From NCBI GenBank assembly GCA_963691815.1, contig OY829651.1, positions 12,832,917-12,896,916 of the forward strand: DNA of 64,000 nt, written 5' to 3'. The first letter of the stretch is position 1. Every line of letters begins with the position of its first letter. Origin of the DNA: Echiichthys vipera. Taxonomy: Eukaryota > Chordata > Actinopteri > Perciformes > Trachinidae. The notes beneath the pieces were generated by a model. That model was not told the origin of the DNA, searched no databases, and worked only from the letters and a program-made list of their open reading frames with translations. Made by a program: the position numbers and the translations under genes. Below, in pieces: positions 1-10,669 of this stretch.

Positions 1-1985
1 AGGTTTTACCTTTTTGAACAATGTTTTTATGTTTCATCTTAAGCTGCTGCCAAGTGCGCTTCTCCCCTGTGGGAATGCACCTAAATTAAATAAATTAATA
101 GGCTCCCACTCAAGCAGTTTCCCCTGTGATATTATTGTGATTGCAACAGGACTACATTTAAACTTAGACATTGACCCGAGCAGCAATGTTCTCCCACGCG
201 TCTCCCTTTCTTTTGCTGCTGCAGCGGTGTTTGTTACACTTTCAGCGAAAAACGTGCTCAAGCGCACTGTATGAGCGCATTAATATATCCAATTCCAGTG
301 GTAGTATGAATTTGAAGGGCAACCCAACAAGATTTTGGTAGTGGGAGCATTCTGGTGTCCGTTTGTTGTCCAAACAGTATTTATTGGAACGTAAACAATA
401 ACAATAACTGGGGAGGAATGTAAAAACATTGGGAAGATATAAGTCAGTATATTCAATGTCAGATATTTTAAATGGTAAAAGATTTTAAAGTGGAAGGACA
501 CTTAAAACTTGCTGTTAGCTTACTAAGTGCTTTGGATACGTAATAATGTGATGGTTTTTTATTTGTTGTGAAAGAATTACAAACAGGAAATGCTACCAGT
601 TTGATCTACATTATAGGATTAACAAGCCGCTGTACCTGAGAGAGAAGAGTGTGTTTTCTGCCCTTGTTGACCTTAACTGGCTATACAGGAACTGGTCTCC
701 TCTCTCTCTATGCCCATCTGCGCCTCTTCCTGCTTCATCTCTCAGGTTAGGCAGCGATATCCATGAATCAGAGGCTACTCTGAGGCACGCCGTGGCTATG
801 GCTGCAAGTCTTCCAAACCGGTGCAGCTGCCCTGGCAGGATGCCTGAAAGTTAAGCTCTGATCTGACTACACAGGAGGCCTTTCTCTCTGCAGTTGGTTC
901 TTTGGGCTTCTGCTCACATGACATGACACAGTGCTGCTTATTGTCCATGGGGAAATTCAGTCTGAAAAGATTCACAAGTCGTTTGGTACGGAAACAGTAT
1001 TTTTATGTCACACATAATAGTCGGCAACAGATTAAGGGACACAGACAAGGTAGCATCTGTGCACTTGTTGTATCGTTATCTCATTTACAAAATTTGTTTT
1101 CCACTCTATTATTAAAGGTTCTGTACTTGAAATACTGGTGAAAAAAGTTTCCTCCACACAGTTCTCATGGACCATTCCCCAACTTGCCAAATATCAACCA
1201 GGCCCTCACATGCACGCAGACTTAATTCGCTGCTCAGGATGCCATGACTCCACTTTATCTTTACATGGCAAATATTTGTCTGCGATATTAATGCTCTGAA
1301 TTTTAAGTACAGCTCTTTTAATAATGTGAATTCTAAAATATAACCTCCACATGCACAACTTTGCACGTTTTTAAAGTTCTCTAGTTTGAGGTTAAATGTG
1401 ATGAAAGCTGTAAAGAGAAAAAAGTAATTTACTCAAATCATTTCACACACACTTTGCACCTTGCCCACTATGGTAGACATGGTAATGGTATAAGAATGTT
1501 TAGTCAGAATCTGTTTAATTATCAAGGTTTGTGTACAATATATCTGGATAAAAATTAAGTCTGTACAGTTTTAGAGGTGTCTAGAAATACGGCAAAAGTT
1601 TGCAGTTATATAAATAATATATATAAGTTATTTAATGTGTGTTAATTTAACACATGGAAATAGATGGAGAACTGACAGTTCGAGCAAAAATCACACAATG
1701 TTATTGTTTCACATTATCAATGTGGGACAAAAATATATATTTGAACTTCCCTGCAGGCATACAGATGCTACAGATGCCCAGGATGCAGAGTCGCAGTCTT
1801 ACACACCTCTCTGTGTTCCTTCTGGAGCATTTTCCCTCTCAGTATTCTATAAAAACACTGTCTGCCCCTGATTATATAAATGAATTAACTCAAAAGTTAA
1901 CAGAAAAGGAGCTATACAGAAAAACCTGATAAAAAATTAACACCAACTCTGCGATAGTGCAAAAGAAATTGGAAAATAAAACGTG
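1..1985. other. Non-coding DNA, nothing recognised
   Basis: The stretch is AT-rich with only short chance reading frames. None of their translations resembles a known domain, and no repeat family was recognised. Confidence 0.5.
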
Positions 1986-2480
1986 GACTTTTAAACATCC
2001 GATCTCTCTCATCTAAAGCTGTATTAGTACATTTTTTTGATATCAGATAATCAGGATTGATTCATTCTGCCTGACTGAACCCTGGCTGTGTCATGAAGAA
2101 TATGTTAGCCAGTCATATTAATACTCATGTTCCTCGTGGCAGTGGCCAAGGAGGAGGAGTTGCAGCTATTTATGACTCAGGCCTAATATTCAACCCTAAA
2201 CCTAAACTGAATTATAATTAATTTGAAAATCTTGTTCTTATTCGTTCGCACGTAACCTGGAAAACAGTCTGGGTCGTACTCCAAATTTCTATCAGAATTC
2301 TCAGAATTTCTATCAAGTTTAGCCTTTAAATCTGATGAAGTAATCATTCTAGCAGATTCTTCATGTGGATGTCAATAATGATAGCCTTAGTACTGCGTTT
2401 ATGTCTCTATTAGATTTGATTGGTTTCAATCATTTAAACCTTCTTTTCACAGACCATCCACTTATTATATATGTCTTAGA
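1986..2480 (+). mobile_element. L2-like LINE, degenerate endonuclease region
   Basis: Translating the plus strand with several frame changes gives the order of motifs seen in the apurinic endonuclease domain of fish L2-type LINEs. They are NIRSLSSKAV, then a CLTEPWLCHEE-like segment (the conserved T-E-x-W-L), then RGSGQGGGVAAIY, then a VIILADSS / HVDVNNDSLS segment, then LLDLIGFNHLNLLFTDHP. Stops and frameshifts break the frame throughout, so it is a dead remnant. The reverse transcriptase part does not follow directly. The family assignment rests on remembered motif order, not on a search. Confidence 0.7.
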
Positions 2481-3416
2481 AATCTACCAATAATTATTCC
2501 TCTAATTCAGTGTGTGAACTCATTACAGATCATGGAAGAACTTCTCTTTTTCAGATAATATACTCTAGTTACATTCTCCTTCTTTAAAACAAAGGGGTTA
2601 CATGTGAGGAATTGTTAATCTGTGCATCTCTAGCTGTCATTTAAGAGACTGTTTTATGAATTTGGTCATTGCCATTCTTCAGTTTAGTAAAGCTTTACAA
2701 TAAAAGTCCACACAGTGCATAAGTGAATCACATTACACTATGCATTTGAGATAGTAAAGTACAAATACCAACGACTTGGTGCCCTGCTTCTAACATCCCT
2801 CTCTGCATGAATCTTCCATCATTATGCAAAGGCATTTCACTTGCACTTGACCTTACAGCACATGACACAATGAAAAGGATTTAACAGCTACTAAGAAATA
2901 GATAAGGTATGAGGCGGTGTCAGAGACCATTTAAATACCCCTACAGATTCATTTAATTTCTCCATTTCATTTGGAGAATTCATTCCACCCCACAGGTTTG
3001 CTCCTTGTGCCTCCTGTGTGCAGTCATTTGGAATGTATGCCAAATCTTGGACATGTTTTGAGATAAAGAAAGCTTTGAGCAAGCTATATATGATTAAAGG
3101 TACCTAAATGACTTAAAGTCCCAACTACACTACTTTGGGAATTGCACCCAAAGAAATACAGCATGAGGCCTTAGAGGTATAATATGTTACATCTCAGCAT
3201 TAAAATGTATGAAAAGGAATAGACCTATGTCATATATTTTGTTGAAGTGTGTACTTACATCCCAAATGTATTCAACAATGTTCAAACTCAGAGAAATCTC
3301 TAGCTGTATTTTTTTATTTGCATTTCAATGTTTATTTGATAGGGACAGATACATAGAGAACTGCACAACCATGCAATGCATCACAGAATTTATAGCTACT
3401 ACTAATTTCCAAAGCC
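2481..3416. other. Non-coding DNA, nothing recognised
   Basis: Beyond the LINE remnant the sequence is AT-rich with no convincing coding frame or repeat boundary. Confidence 0.4.
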
Positions 3417-3576
3417 TGTTCCTAGAAGGATGTGCCCTGCGATAGACTGGCGTCCTGTCCAGGGTGTACCCCGCCTCATGCCCGATGTCAGCTGGGATCG
3501 GCTCCAAAACCCCGCGACCCCGACAGGGACAAGCGGTTGAAGATGAATGAATGAATGAATGAATGTTCCTAGAAGG
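3417..3576 (+). mobile_element. 5'-truncated SINE/LINE-tail insert with 13-bp target duplication
   Basis: The insert (about 3430-3563) carries a GC-rich 3' module common in teleost genomes, with the phrases CCTGTCCAGGGTGTACCCCG, AGCTGGGATCGGCTCC and CGACAGGGACAAGCGGTTGA. It ends in a GAAT/GATG-type tetranucleotide tail. The sequence TGTTCCTAGAAGG is present at 3417-3429 and again at 3564-3576, immediately flanking the insert. This is a perfect 13-bp target site duplication, typical of target-primed reverse transcription. The 5' tRNA-like part is missing. A Rex3/RTE-type tail and a SINE sharing that tail are both possible. Confidence 0.8.
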
Positions 3577-5270
3577 GCCTATAAAATAACAAACATAAAA
3601 CATGATCTCAGACAGATAGTTAGACCTTATAGAAACAGCAGTACGACTTGACAGCATCGTATATGTACATTTCAAGGAAATGATGAGGAATCACTATTGT
3701 TTGTATTGCTCACTTGTGATGGAGCATGATTATTCATAGCCAAAGCTGTCCCTGTACAGTGCAAACATATAACTCATTGGGTCACTGTTTTACCACGGAT
3801 AACAGCGCTGGGCTACCCATGAATGAATTTGCCACATATCGATTGATATTATGATATTTAGCATGTTGACGTAATGTAAGCTTCCATTACTTGCGGATAT
3901 TTCATTAGAATTAAGTGACTGTAACGTGAATAAACGTAACATTTTATACATTAACTCGTCTATATGATTTCTGCCTGAGTTGTGTCAGATAAATTTTCAT
4001 CAGCAATGGTGGTTGTTTACCGATGAAGAGAATAACTCTTATGACCCCACGCTACTTTACCTTTGTTAGCCCAGGGCAAGAGTTCAACTGAAAGCTAGTT
4101 TAAGCCAGGTCGTTTCATTTGTGGTCTTTGCAAGAGGTCACATGCACAGTGGAAATTACCTAAAAATTATCAACACATAAAGCTATGCATATGTGGTTAT
4201 AAATTATCAATTAGCATTGCATAATTTCCCCTTCAAAGTCGCTCTTTTTTTCAGCGTTCAGCAGATCCATGGATTTTTACTTTGCATGCACTCCTTCTTA
4301 AAACAGATGCCCTGAAACACAGAAACCCACATTCACAGAGTTAAATGAAAATCCTCTTGAGGTAAGGTGACAGGTGCAGATTATGTAGGACTCAGTTTAA
4401 ATCCCAAACATCCAAGCATGTTCTGCACCTCTAAAGTAGCATGTTCCAGTAAATTGCGGGGTCAAACAACTTAAATGAAGTGTGTGTGTGTGTCGTGTGT
4501 GTGTGTGAGTGTCGGGGGGGTCTCATTTTAAAGCCATCTAATCTCATAATTCATCCTCTTTAATGAATGAACTGCTTCGCCCTGATAAAACCCCATGGAT
4601 AAGATCAGTTGGTTTTACAGCGCAGCATGCTTAACTTGACATGGATGAATTTAACTGCTCCTCATGAATCACTTCACCGTGCACCAGTCTTGCATATTAC
4701 AATGGGGTGCTCTGCCTGGATGCTCAGTGCTCCCACAGATCGGAGGCATACACAATTGTGCTATTAAACATCAAGGCCTTTGCATTAACTTGAGAGGAGG
4801 ACAGTCATCTAAATATTTAATATAGGGCTATAAATTAACTACAGTGTACAATTTGAAGAGAAAATGCAGTGCCTGTGCATAATGCTTGTTTGTTTCAGAC
4901 CTTTAAAACAGTAACATGCTCTTGCTGCAAGTGATTATGGTGACCTAAGCCCCTTTCACACATGTACTGGAAACTTTAGATTATTTAAGGTTAATTATTA
5001 GAACGCAAATCCCCAAATCAGTTGGACAGGAGATTAAATGCTGTTTAACCTGCCAGCTGCTTTGAGTGCAGCTCATTGTGTGGAACATTCACTGTGAGCT
5101 AGTGGGTGTGTTGATGATGTCTCCATTATTCTGCTTGTGCAAAAGAGCAAGAAAACAAAAATGACAATAGGGTGGGGTGGGTGGGGGTGGGTGTTAATGT
5201 GTACATTTTACTGAATCTGAGATTTGTATGTGTTTAATTACAAATGGCAATAAATAGATTTTTTTTTTTT
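3577..5270. other. Non-coding DNA with a short TG repeat
   Basis: No coding frame or transposon signature was recognised. The only simple repeat is the TG tract listed separately. Confidence 0.4.
4482..4508. repeat. (TG)n microsatellite, interrupted
   Basis: Alternating TG units are interrupted once by a TC step and followed by a G run. Confidence 0.8.
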
Positions 5271-5600
5271 TTAAAGTGAAACAACACAAAAGTGAAGGCA
5301 GAAACCAAAATGTCTAACTGGAGAGACAACAAGATCCAGGAGCTTCTGTGCGGACGCCAAAATCGACATATTCTTGCACAATTTAAACAGCAAGAGACCT
5401 AATTTTGACCAAATTACAAATCGGTTCTGTAATTGCGTTGTAATCGACGTCACGTCCTGCCTCCTGCACGCTCTACCCAACTGGAGTCTTTCAAACAGTA
5501 TTCCCAGTAGGTGAGAACACGTCTGACACAGAGAATCTCCCCAGTATGTCCGGACTTGATTGTCCAGACATTGTCGGGAGTTCATATGTGACAGCTCTTT
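5271..5600. repeat. Unclassified interspersed repeat, copy 1
   Basis: This segment shares a patchy alignment with the reverse complement of 52336-52600. Shared blocks include GACCAAATT, TGTAATC, a CGT..GTCCT.CCTCCTGCACG block and a GAGAATCTCC..ATGT.CGGAC block. Read on the minus strand this copy is open for 104 codons from 5585, and that frame contains LGRACRRQDVTSITTQ. The corresponding frame of the other copy contains LGRTCRREDTTQITP. The family is not recognised and no termini are defined. Confidence 0.55.
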
Positions 5601-6637
5601 ACTTTATACTGTGCATGAATGCAGTGACCGTCTAAGGGGAAGAGGCGAGAAAGAAAAAAGTTGTGTCAGATTTTTCTCCACTGAAAAAGGCAAACAAGAG
5701 AAAATATGTTTGGTCAGACCTGGGAAACTTTCTTTGTGAAAACAACACTTTTATTGATTGAATAAAATGAAATATTCAGGTGAAGCTGAACTTTACCCAG
5801 CTGGAAACAGTTTGAAATGCAGAAGAACATTTCACAAATTACTTAAATTGGAAAAAACTTTCTGACATATGTTTTTTTTTAATTAAAAGCATAATACTTT
5901 AGCTTATTTTCACTGTGTTACATTTAAACTAAGAAAACAAAGACAACATATTATTTATCTTTTGTAACATTCTGCTCTTTGTAATTCAAATGTTTTTCGT
6001 TCGTTTTGAAAAGCACATTTTTACAGCGTGTTTCAATATCACCTCAGCTTACTGAATTTGCAAATCACTTTTAATCAAAAGCTGATATTTTAATTTTGCA
6101 GGTTTCTCCTGTTATTTGAAATCAGTTTTACCTTTTAATAAAATTTATAGAGCTGTCATCTTCAAAGCTCACCATAAATTAGCATCGTACCAAAAGATTA
6201 CTTTACTATAGTTTATAGAATAACTCAAACCTTTTGGTTCCTATTTCATTATATAATGATGCTGCTTATGTCTTTCAAAGGAACAGTCACACTAGACACA
6301 TTCAGGAGTTGTTCCATTAACACTACAAAAGCGTCTCCAGTCTCCAGTTCATCATGGTTTTATTTAACCGTGGGGTGAATGAATAAAAGCAGCAACATTA
6401 AAAGTGTTGGAGGTTTACAATTCATTATGTTGCACTTGTTTGTACACCTGACAGAAGATAATTGATGCAGCATGAGGGGGTGATACAGTAAAAAAACTAG
6501 CCACTTTACTTGGAGGTTAAACAAAAAGTGAACACAAATGCTTATGATCCTTATTGTACAGTAAAACTGTAAGTGGCCACAACTAGGGCAAAGGTCAAAG
6601 TTGTACCAGCAATTTGGGCTGAACTATGATGGATGTA
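5601..6637. other. Non-coding DNA, nothing recognised
   Basis: AT-rich sequence with no convincing coding frame or repeat boundary. Confidence 0.4.
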
Positions 6638-6799
6638 CACTGGAGATCAAAATTAGGGAACAAGTTATATATAAATAATAATTGATTCATTCTGAAATGT
6701 TGTTATTCTTTATTGTTCAGAATTTTATAGAAAATCAGCTGAGGCTATACCACCGCTGTAGTAGTGAGCAAAATTAGAGAACACTTTCAGATACCTTGA

Positions 6800-6868
6800 A
6801 GTTATTGGTGTTAATCTAGCTTTGCGAGATAAGGATCAGCTCGTGAGGCTAGATTAACACCAATAACT
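6800..6868. repeat. 21-bp perfect inverted repeat (hairpin)
   Basis: GTTATTGGTGTTAATCTAGC at 6801-6820 is exactly inverted at 6848-6867, and one further A-T pair extends each arm. The loop is 27 bases. It sits where Tc1-like sequence gives way to the first nested insertion. Confidence 0.9.
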
Positions 6869-6869
6869 C

Positions 6870-7340
6870 TATTGTGTTTTACTCGCAGATCAGTCTGGTA
6901 ACCTGAAAATATTTGGAGAGGTTGCCCAAGCGACCGAACCAATTAGTGTTGGTTTTGAGGAGAGTCGAAGTGTGAAGCAACGAGATGCAACTGTTCAGTG
7001 TAAATAACATGGCGGCTTCTGCGGATGAGATGAGCACAGCTATCGAGCAAGCCGCTCGCTAATGCTTTTTTCTCATGGATCCTTCTGTTGAAATATGGAC
7101 CGGGCACCTGAAATCCGTAAATTCATGTTACACATACGGCAAATACAGACACATTGTTTACTTTCTGAGCTTTGCCTCAATGCTCTGTTAGTACGTCATA
7201 CGTTTTGTTGATCTAATTGGTTGATTTGGACTGTCTATCACTGGTGATAGACATGTGATTTATCCAATCAGCAACCAGTATTTCCGCCCCTTCCCAAAAG
7301 AGTTCCCAGATGGATATGCAGAGTAAATTCAATTTTGTCA
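6870..7340. mobile_element. Insertion nested in the Tc1 element, unclassified
   Basis: This segment is unlike Tc1 and replaces the part of the transposon expected to encode the N-terminal half of the transposase. It contains an inner inverted repeat, CTATCACTGGTGATAG, around 7238. A non-autonomous DNA element is likely, but clear termini were not found. Confidence 0.4.
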
Positions 7341-7347
7341 GACAAGA

Positions 7348-7467
7348 CAAGACAATACACCCTGTCACACTGCAAAATGGATTAAGCAGTTCCTTGAAGC
7401 TAAGAATAATGAATCAATGTAATGGCCAGCCCGGAGTCCAGATCTAAATCCGACAGAGAACCACCAA
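7348..7467 (+). pseudogene. Tc1 transposase remnant, DD34E catalytic region
   Basis: Reading from 7348 gives QDNTPCHTAKWIKQFLEAK, then one in-frame stop, then WPARSPDLNPTEN. These are the second-aspartate and glutamate motifs of Tc1 transposases, which cut and rejoin DNA at TA sites. The codons for the D of QDN (7351) and the E of PTEN (7456) are 35 codons apart, which is exactly the DD34E spacing of the Tc1 family. The first catalytic aspartate and the DNA-binding domains are absent. The stop at 7423-7425 (TAA) and the missing N-terminus make it a pseudogene. Confidence 0.9.
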
Positions 7468-7474
7468 CGAGCAA

Positions 7475-8095
7475 CGAGACAAGTTGAAATTCGCAACTTC
7501 TTGCAACTTGCAGGTTGTTGCAACATTCTTAAACCTGCCAGTTAACACCAGTGAGACGAGACGAGACAATGTAGCATCTCCATAGCAACGACTCTCTGTA
7601 CTTCCGTTCTAACTTCTGAGATATTGAGATACTTGCTAGAGCTACATTTCTAGTTGTGATGAAACTGCAAAAATACAGTTTTATCTCTGATTCACTGCTT
7701 TGTGCTGGATTACGCCGCTCGCTCTTCTTATCCATTGTATTGCTCGCTCCACCCTCTGTCTCTCTGTCTTTTTCTCTCTCTCTCTCTCACACACACACAC
7801 ACGCACACGCACACACACACACACACAAACACACTCATTGAGCCTCCGTCCAAAACGGCCTTTCCAACCAGTTGACAGTGTAAGTGTCTTGACCAGTGGA
7901 CTTTGCTAAGACTTAATTGGCTGTTCCAACAGGAGACGTCCTCCGTTCTAAAACCAGCTACTGGCGATTTGACCAGCTAATTCGCTGGCAACAACATCAA
8001 CCGGTTTGAGTCCAGACGAGACGGGTCAGTACACACCGCTGCAACTTTTACCTACAACGTTCTAAAACAGTTTGTTCTGAACTGGGCTTAAGAAA
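7475..8095. mobile_element. Second insertion nested in the Tc1 element
   Basis: This block separates the Tc1 DDE region from its C-terminus. It contains repeated GACGAGAC units (about 7554-7566 and 8014-8022) and ends near ACAACGTTCTAAAACAGTTT...GAACTGGGC, an end I associate with fish MITEs. It carries the CT/CA microsatellite at 7756-7836. The exact boundaries are uncertain. Confidence 0.5.
7756..7836. repeat. (CT)n(CA)n compound microsatellite
   Basis: A CT-rich run passes directly into CA repeats with two CG interruptions. Confidence 0.9.
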
Positions 8096-8153
8096 CCCAC
8101 TACAACCCGAACTGTGGCAGAGACTGCAAGAAGAATAAACTAAGTTTAAATCA

Positions 8154-8237
8154 GAGCAGTGTGAGAAACTAGTGATGTCCTGTGGTCGCAGATGTGCTGA
8201 AGTCATTCAAAGCAAAGGCCTCTACACTTCCTATTCA
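8154..8237 (+). pseudogene. Tc1 transposase C-terminal remnant
   Basis: The frame beginning at 8154 reads EQCEKLVMSCGRRCAEVIQS followed by KGLYTSY. This matches the end of Tc1 transposases, where a similar segment (M..RC..VI..KG..T.Y) closes the protein. It lies in the same orientation as the DDE remnant upstream, about 690 bp away. Confidence 0.8.
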
Positions 8238-9029
8238 TTTTTTAATCTTATAGCCCTAAGAAAACATTGTTTAAATCTTCTCTTCTGACACAATGGTTAC
8301 TGTTCTCTCATTTTGCTCCCTGTGTTTTTCACAAAATAAAGGTCAAGTATTTTTAATTTGTTCTCTAATTTGGATATCCAGAATATATGTTTTGGGTCAT
8401 ATTTTCCAATTGTCTTCATTTCAGACCATTTTCAGACACTATAGGTTGATTATGCAAGAAGCTTATAACAACCTATATTTACGTTTGTTGTTAGGCCACC
8501 TCGAGTGGCTGTAGTAATTATCCTGAAAGCAAACAAAAAAACTAAGGTTAAGTAAACTTCATGTAAGAAGGAATGTGGAGATTGTGGATGGGCTAAAAAA
8601 CACAGGACTTTCACTCAAGAGAGTGGTGTCCATGTCCTGTGTGAGACGGTGAGATTTGGGATGTTTTCTGAGAGAAAACTAGACATCTGTACCTCCTCTT
8701 TGGCTCTGTTTCCAGGCTTTAAAAAAAATACAGGTCATTTCAGAGAAAGAGCGTTCCTATTGGCTCAGGATAGAGGGAAGAAAATAGATAAAGGATGAAA
8801 ATAAGAAAATATTGTTGCATGAGGCCCAATGTCTTTAAATGCAATTAAAATGTGTGTGGAAAAAAACAAGAAGAAGTGGAGAGAATTGGTTCTTCCACCG
8901 CAAACGTAAAGAAGATAAATAGGACCAGGCAGCAGTCTGACACTGAGATGGCACTGTGGAAAGTGGGAGTGTGGAGGTACAAAGGGCAGGTGGAGGGACA
9001 CATTTACTTTGAACTACAGCAGCTGAGGT

Positions 9030-9265
9030 TAAATGTCAGTGTGGAACGGTGGTTAGCTCCGTCACCTCGCATCCAGGAGGTTTCATGTTCTCCCCTTGTC
9101 TGCGTGGGTTTCCTCCCACAGTCCAAAGACATGCAGGTTAAGTGAAATGGAGACACACAAATTGCCTGTGGGTGTTAAACGTATTTGTCTATCGCTGTTT
9201 GTTACCCCTGTGATAGACTGCTGACATGTCCGTGGTTTGCCTTGACTCTCACCCAATGCATAATG
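9030..9265 (+). mobile_element. Degenerate tRNA-headed SINE-like repeat
   Basis: The segment starts with GGAACGGTGGTTAGCTCCGT and CACCTCGCATCC, resembling the tRNA-derived head of a common fish repeat. It continues with CATGTTCTCCCCTTGTCTGC, GTGGGTTTCCTCCCACAGTC and CCAAAGACATGCAG. The following GTGATAGACTG..GACATGTCCG corresponds to the start of the 3' module seen at 3430-3563. The tail is missing. It is an old copy with several deletions. Confidence 0.7.
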
Positions 9266-9339
9266 AAATAGAAGGTTTAGAAAATGTTAGATAGAACTGG
9301 GATTAGAATTTAAATCTTAACGTGTGGTGTCAATTTAAC

Positions 9340-9690
9340 TTGACTGCTGCATTCCAAATGGCATCCTTTTTCTTTTTACTTTAAGTACATACATACAGCT
9401 GCCCTTACACACTGTTGCATGCAATATGCATACAAGGCCGTACTACTTCATCGTAAAATTGCACCTTGAACTTTGAATGTCTCGCTTATACATGCTGCAA
9501 AGAGGACTGTGGGTCAGAATATCCAGAAAAGCATGCTGGCTTGCATACTGCAAAATGTGACCCGATGCAGTAAGATATTCTGGTATTTTTGGCAGACGGC
9601 ATTTGACATACTATCTGATATGAACTTGGGACAAACTAAAACATTTTTTGGGCATTCTAAATAGTATGGTAGTATGGGTATTTATTTTTT
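9340..9690. mobile_element. Interspersed repeat with GCATACTGCAAAATG-type motifs
   Basis: The phrases GCATTCCAAATGGCATCC, TGCATACTGCAAAATGTGAC, GGCATTTGACATACTATCTG and ATGAACTTGGGACAAACT form a unit I recognise as a common fish non-autonomous DNA element. Clear terminal repeats and a target duplication were not confirmed. Confidence 0.5.
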
Positions 9691-10004
9691 ACTTTACAAC
9701 TGCACATATATCTGACAGCCATAGTTAGGGCTAATTACTAGTAACTTTTAAAAAAATTTGCATAAAAAAAATAAAAATAAAACACATTCAAAGATTAAAC
9801 CAGGGGTTTACAGCCTTCATGTCTAGTAGGGGCTCCTTTCAATAGAGCTCATTTCATACATACACTGCAAACCTGAAATTATCTGGACGTAACCCAGCGG
9901 GAAAACCATGTCTAGATTGTGAGAACGCATCAATAAGAAATTGACCCTGTCAGATTCCAAGTACAAAGACCATTTAATCTCTGAGTGGGTCTGTTTGTGA
10001 ATAC

Positions 10005-10665
10005 CAAACAGTTGGTCTAAAATGCTGCAGCTCGTGTACTAACTAAAACAACTCGAAGAGAACACATTTCTCCTGTATTAGCTTCTTTGCACTGGCTGTC
10101 TGTAAAATCTAGAATAGAATTCAAAATTCTTCTTCTTACCTACAAAGCTCTTATAGGTCAGGCTCCGTCGTATCTTAAAGAGCTCATAGTACAGTATTTC
10201 CAGACTAGATCCCTGCACTCTGAGAATGCAGGGCTACTTGTCGTTCCTAGAGTCTCGAAAAGCAGTATGGGAGGCAGAGCCTTCAGCTACCAAGCTCCTC
10301 TCTTATGGAACCGACTCCCAAGTGTTATTCGAGAGGCAGACACTGTCCCCATATTTAAGAGTAAACTCAAAACTTTTCTCTTTGATAAAGCTTACAGCTA
10401 GGGCTTACAAGCCCTTAGCTATGTTGTTATTTTTAAGATAATTTTTGTCAAGACAGATGGCTGTCCCCTTCATAGAGCTGGGTCTGTCCGATGTTTCTGC
10501 CTGTTATAGGGAAGGTTTTCGATGCCACCGTACTCTATGGAGGAATTGTTGGGTCTATGTAAATCATAAATAAGTCATAGAGTGTGGTCTTTACCTACTC
10601 TGTAAACTGTCCTGAGATAACTTTTGTTATGATTTGGCACTATAAAAAAATTGAATTGAAATTTA
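10005..10665 (+). mobile_element. L2-like LINE, 3' end with reverse-transcriptase C-terminus
   Basis: From about 10011 the frame reads NAAARVLTKTTRREHISPVL and then, after the methionine at 10087, continues open to a stop at 10399-10401. It includes LHWLSVKSRIEFKILLLTYK, GLLVVPRVSKSSMGGRAFSY, APLLWNRLPSVIREADTVP and KLKTFLFDKAY. This is the invariant C-terminal end of fish L2-type reverse transcriptases. The 3' UTR follows and ends with GATTTGGCACTATAAAAAAA and an ATTGAA tail, the usual L2 terminus. The rest of the element is absent, as expected from 5' truncation. An inverted copy of the 3' end lies at 14978-15212. Confidence 0.9.
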
Positions 10666-10669
10666 ATTG

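Larger units (their letters stand above)
6638..8383 (+). mobile_element. Degenerate Tc1-type DNA transposon with nested insertions
   Basis: The left end reads CACTGGAGATCAAAATTAGG and the right end is a mutated inverse (TTGTTCTCTAATTTGGATAT followed by CCAGAA). Each end is flanked by TA (6636-6637 and 8384-8385), the Tc1/mariner target duplication. Between them lie two collinear pieces of a Tc1 transposase: the DDE region at 7348-7467 and the C-terminus at 8154-8237. The 5' half of the transposase is replaced by unrelated sequence (about 6800-7340), and another insert separates the two coding pieces (about 7475-8095). The element is inactive. Confidence 0.85.

Noticed and set aside
9030..9100. 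A functional tRNA gene
   Set aside because: The tRNA-like head belongs to a degenerate SINE-like repeat. No cloverleaf or second control box is preserved.
10087..10401. 104-residue frame that looks like an intact small gene
   Set aside because: It is the invariant C-terminal end of an L2-type reverse transcriptase followed by the L2 3' UTR.
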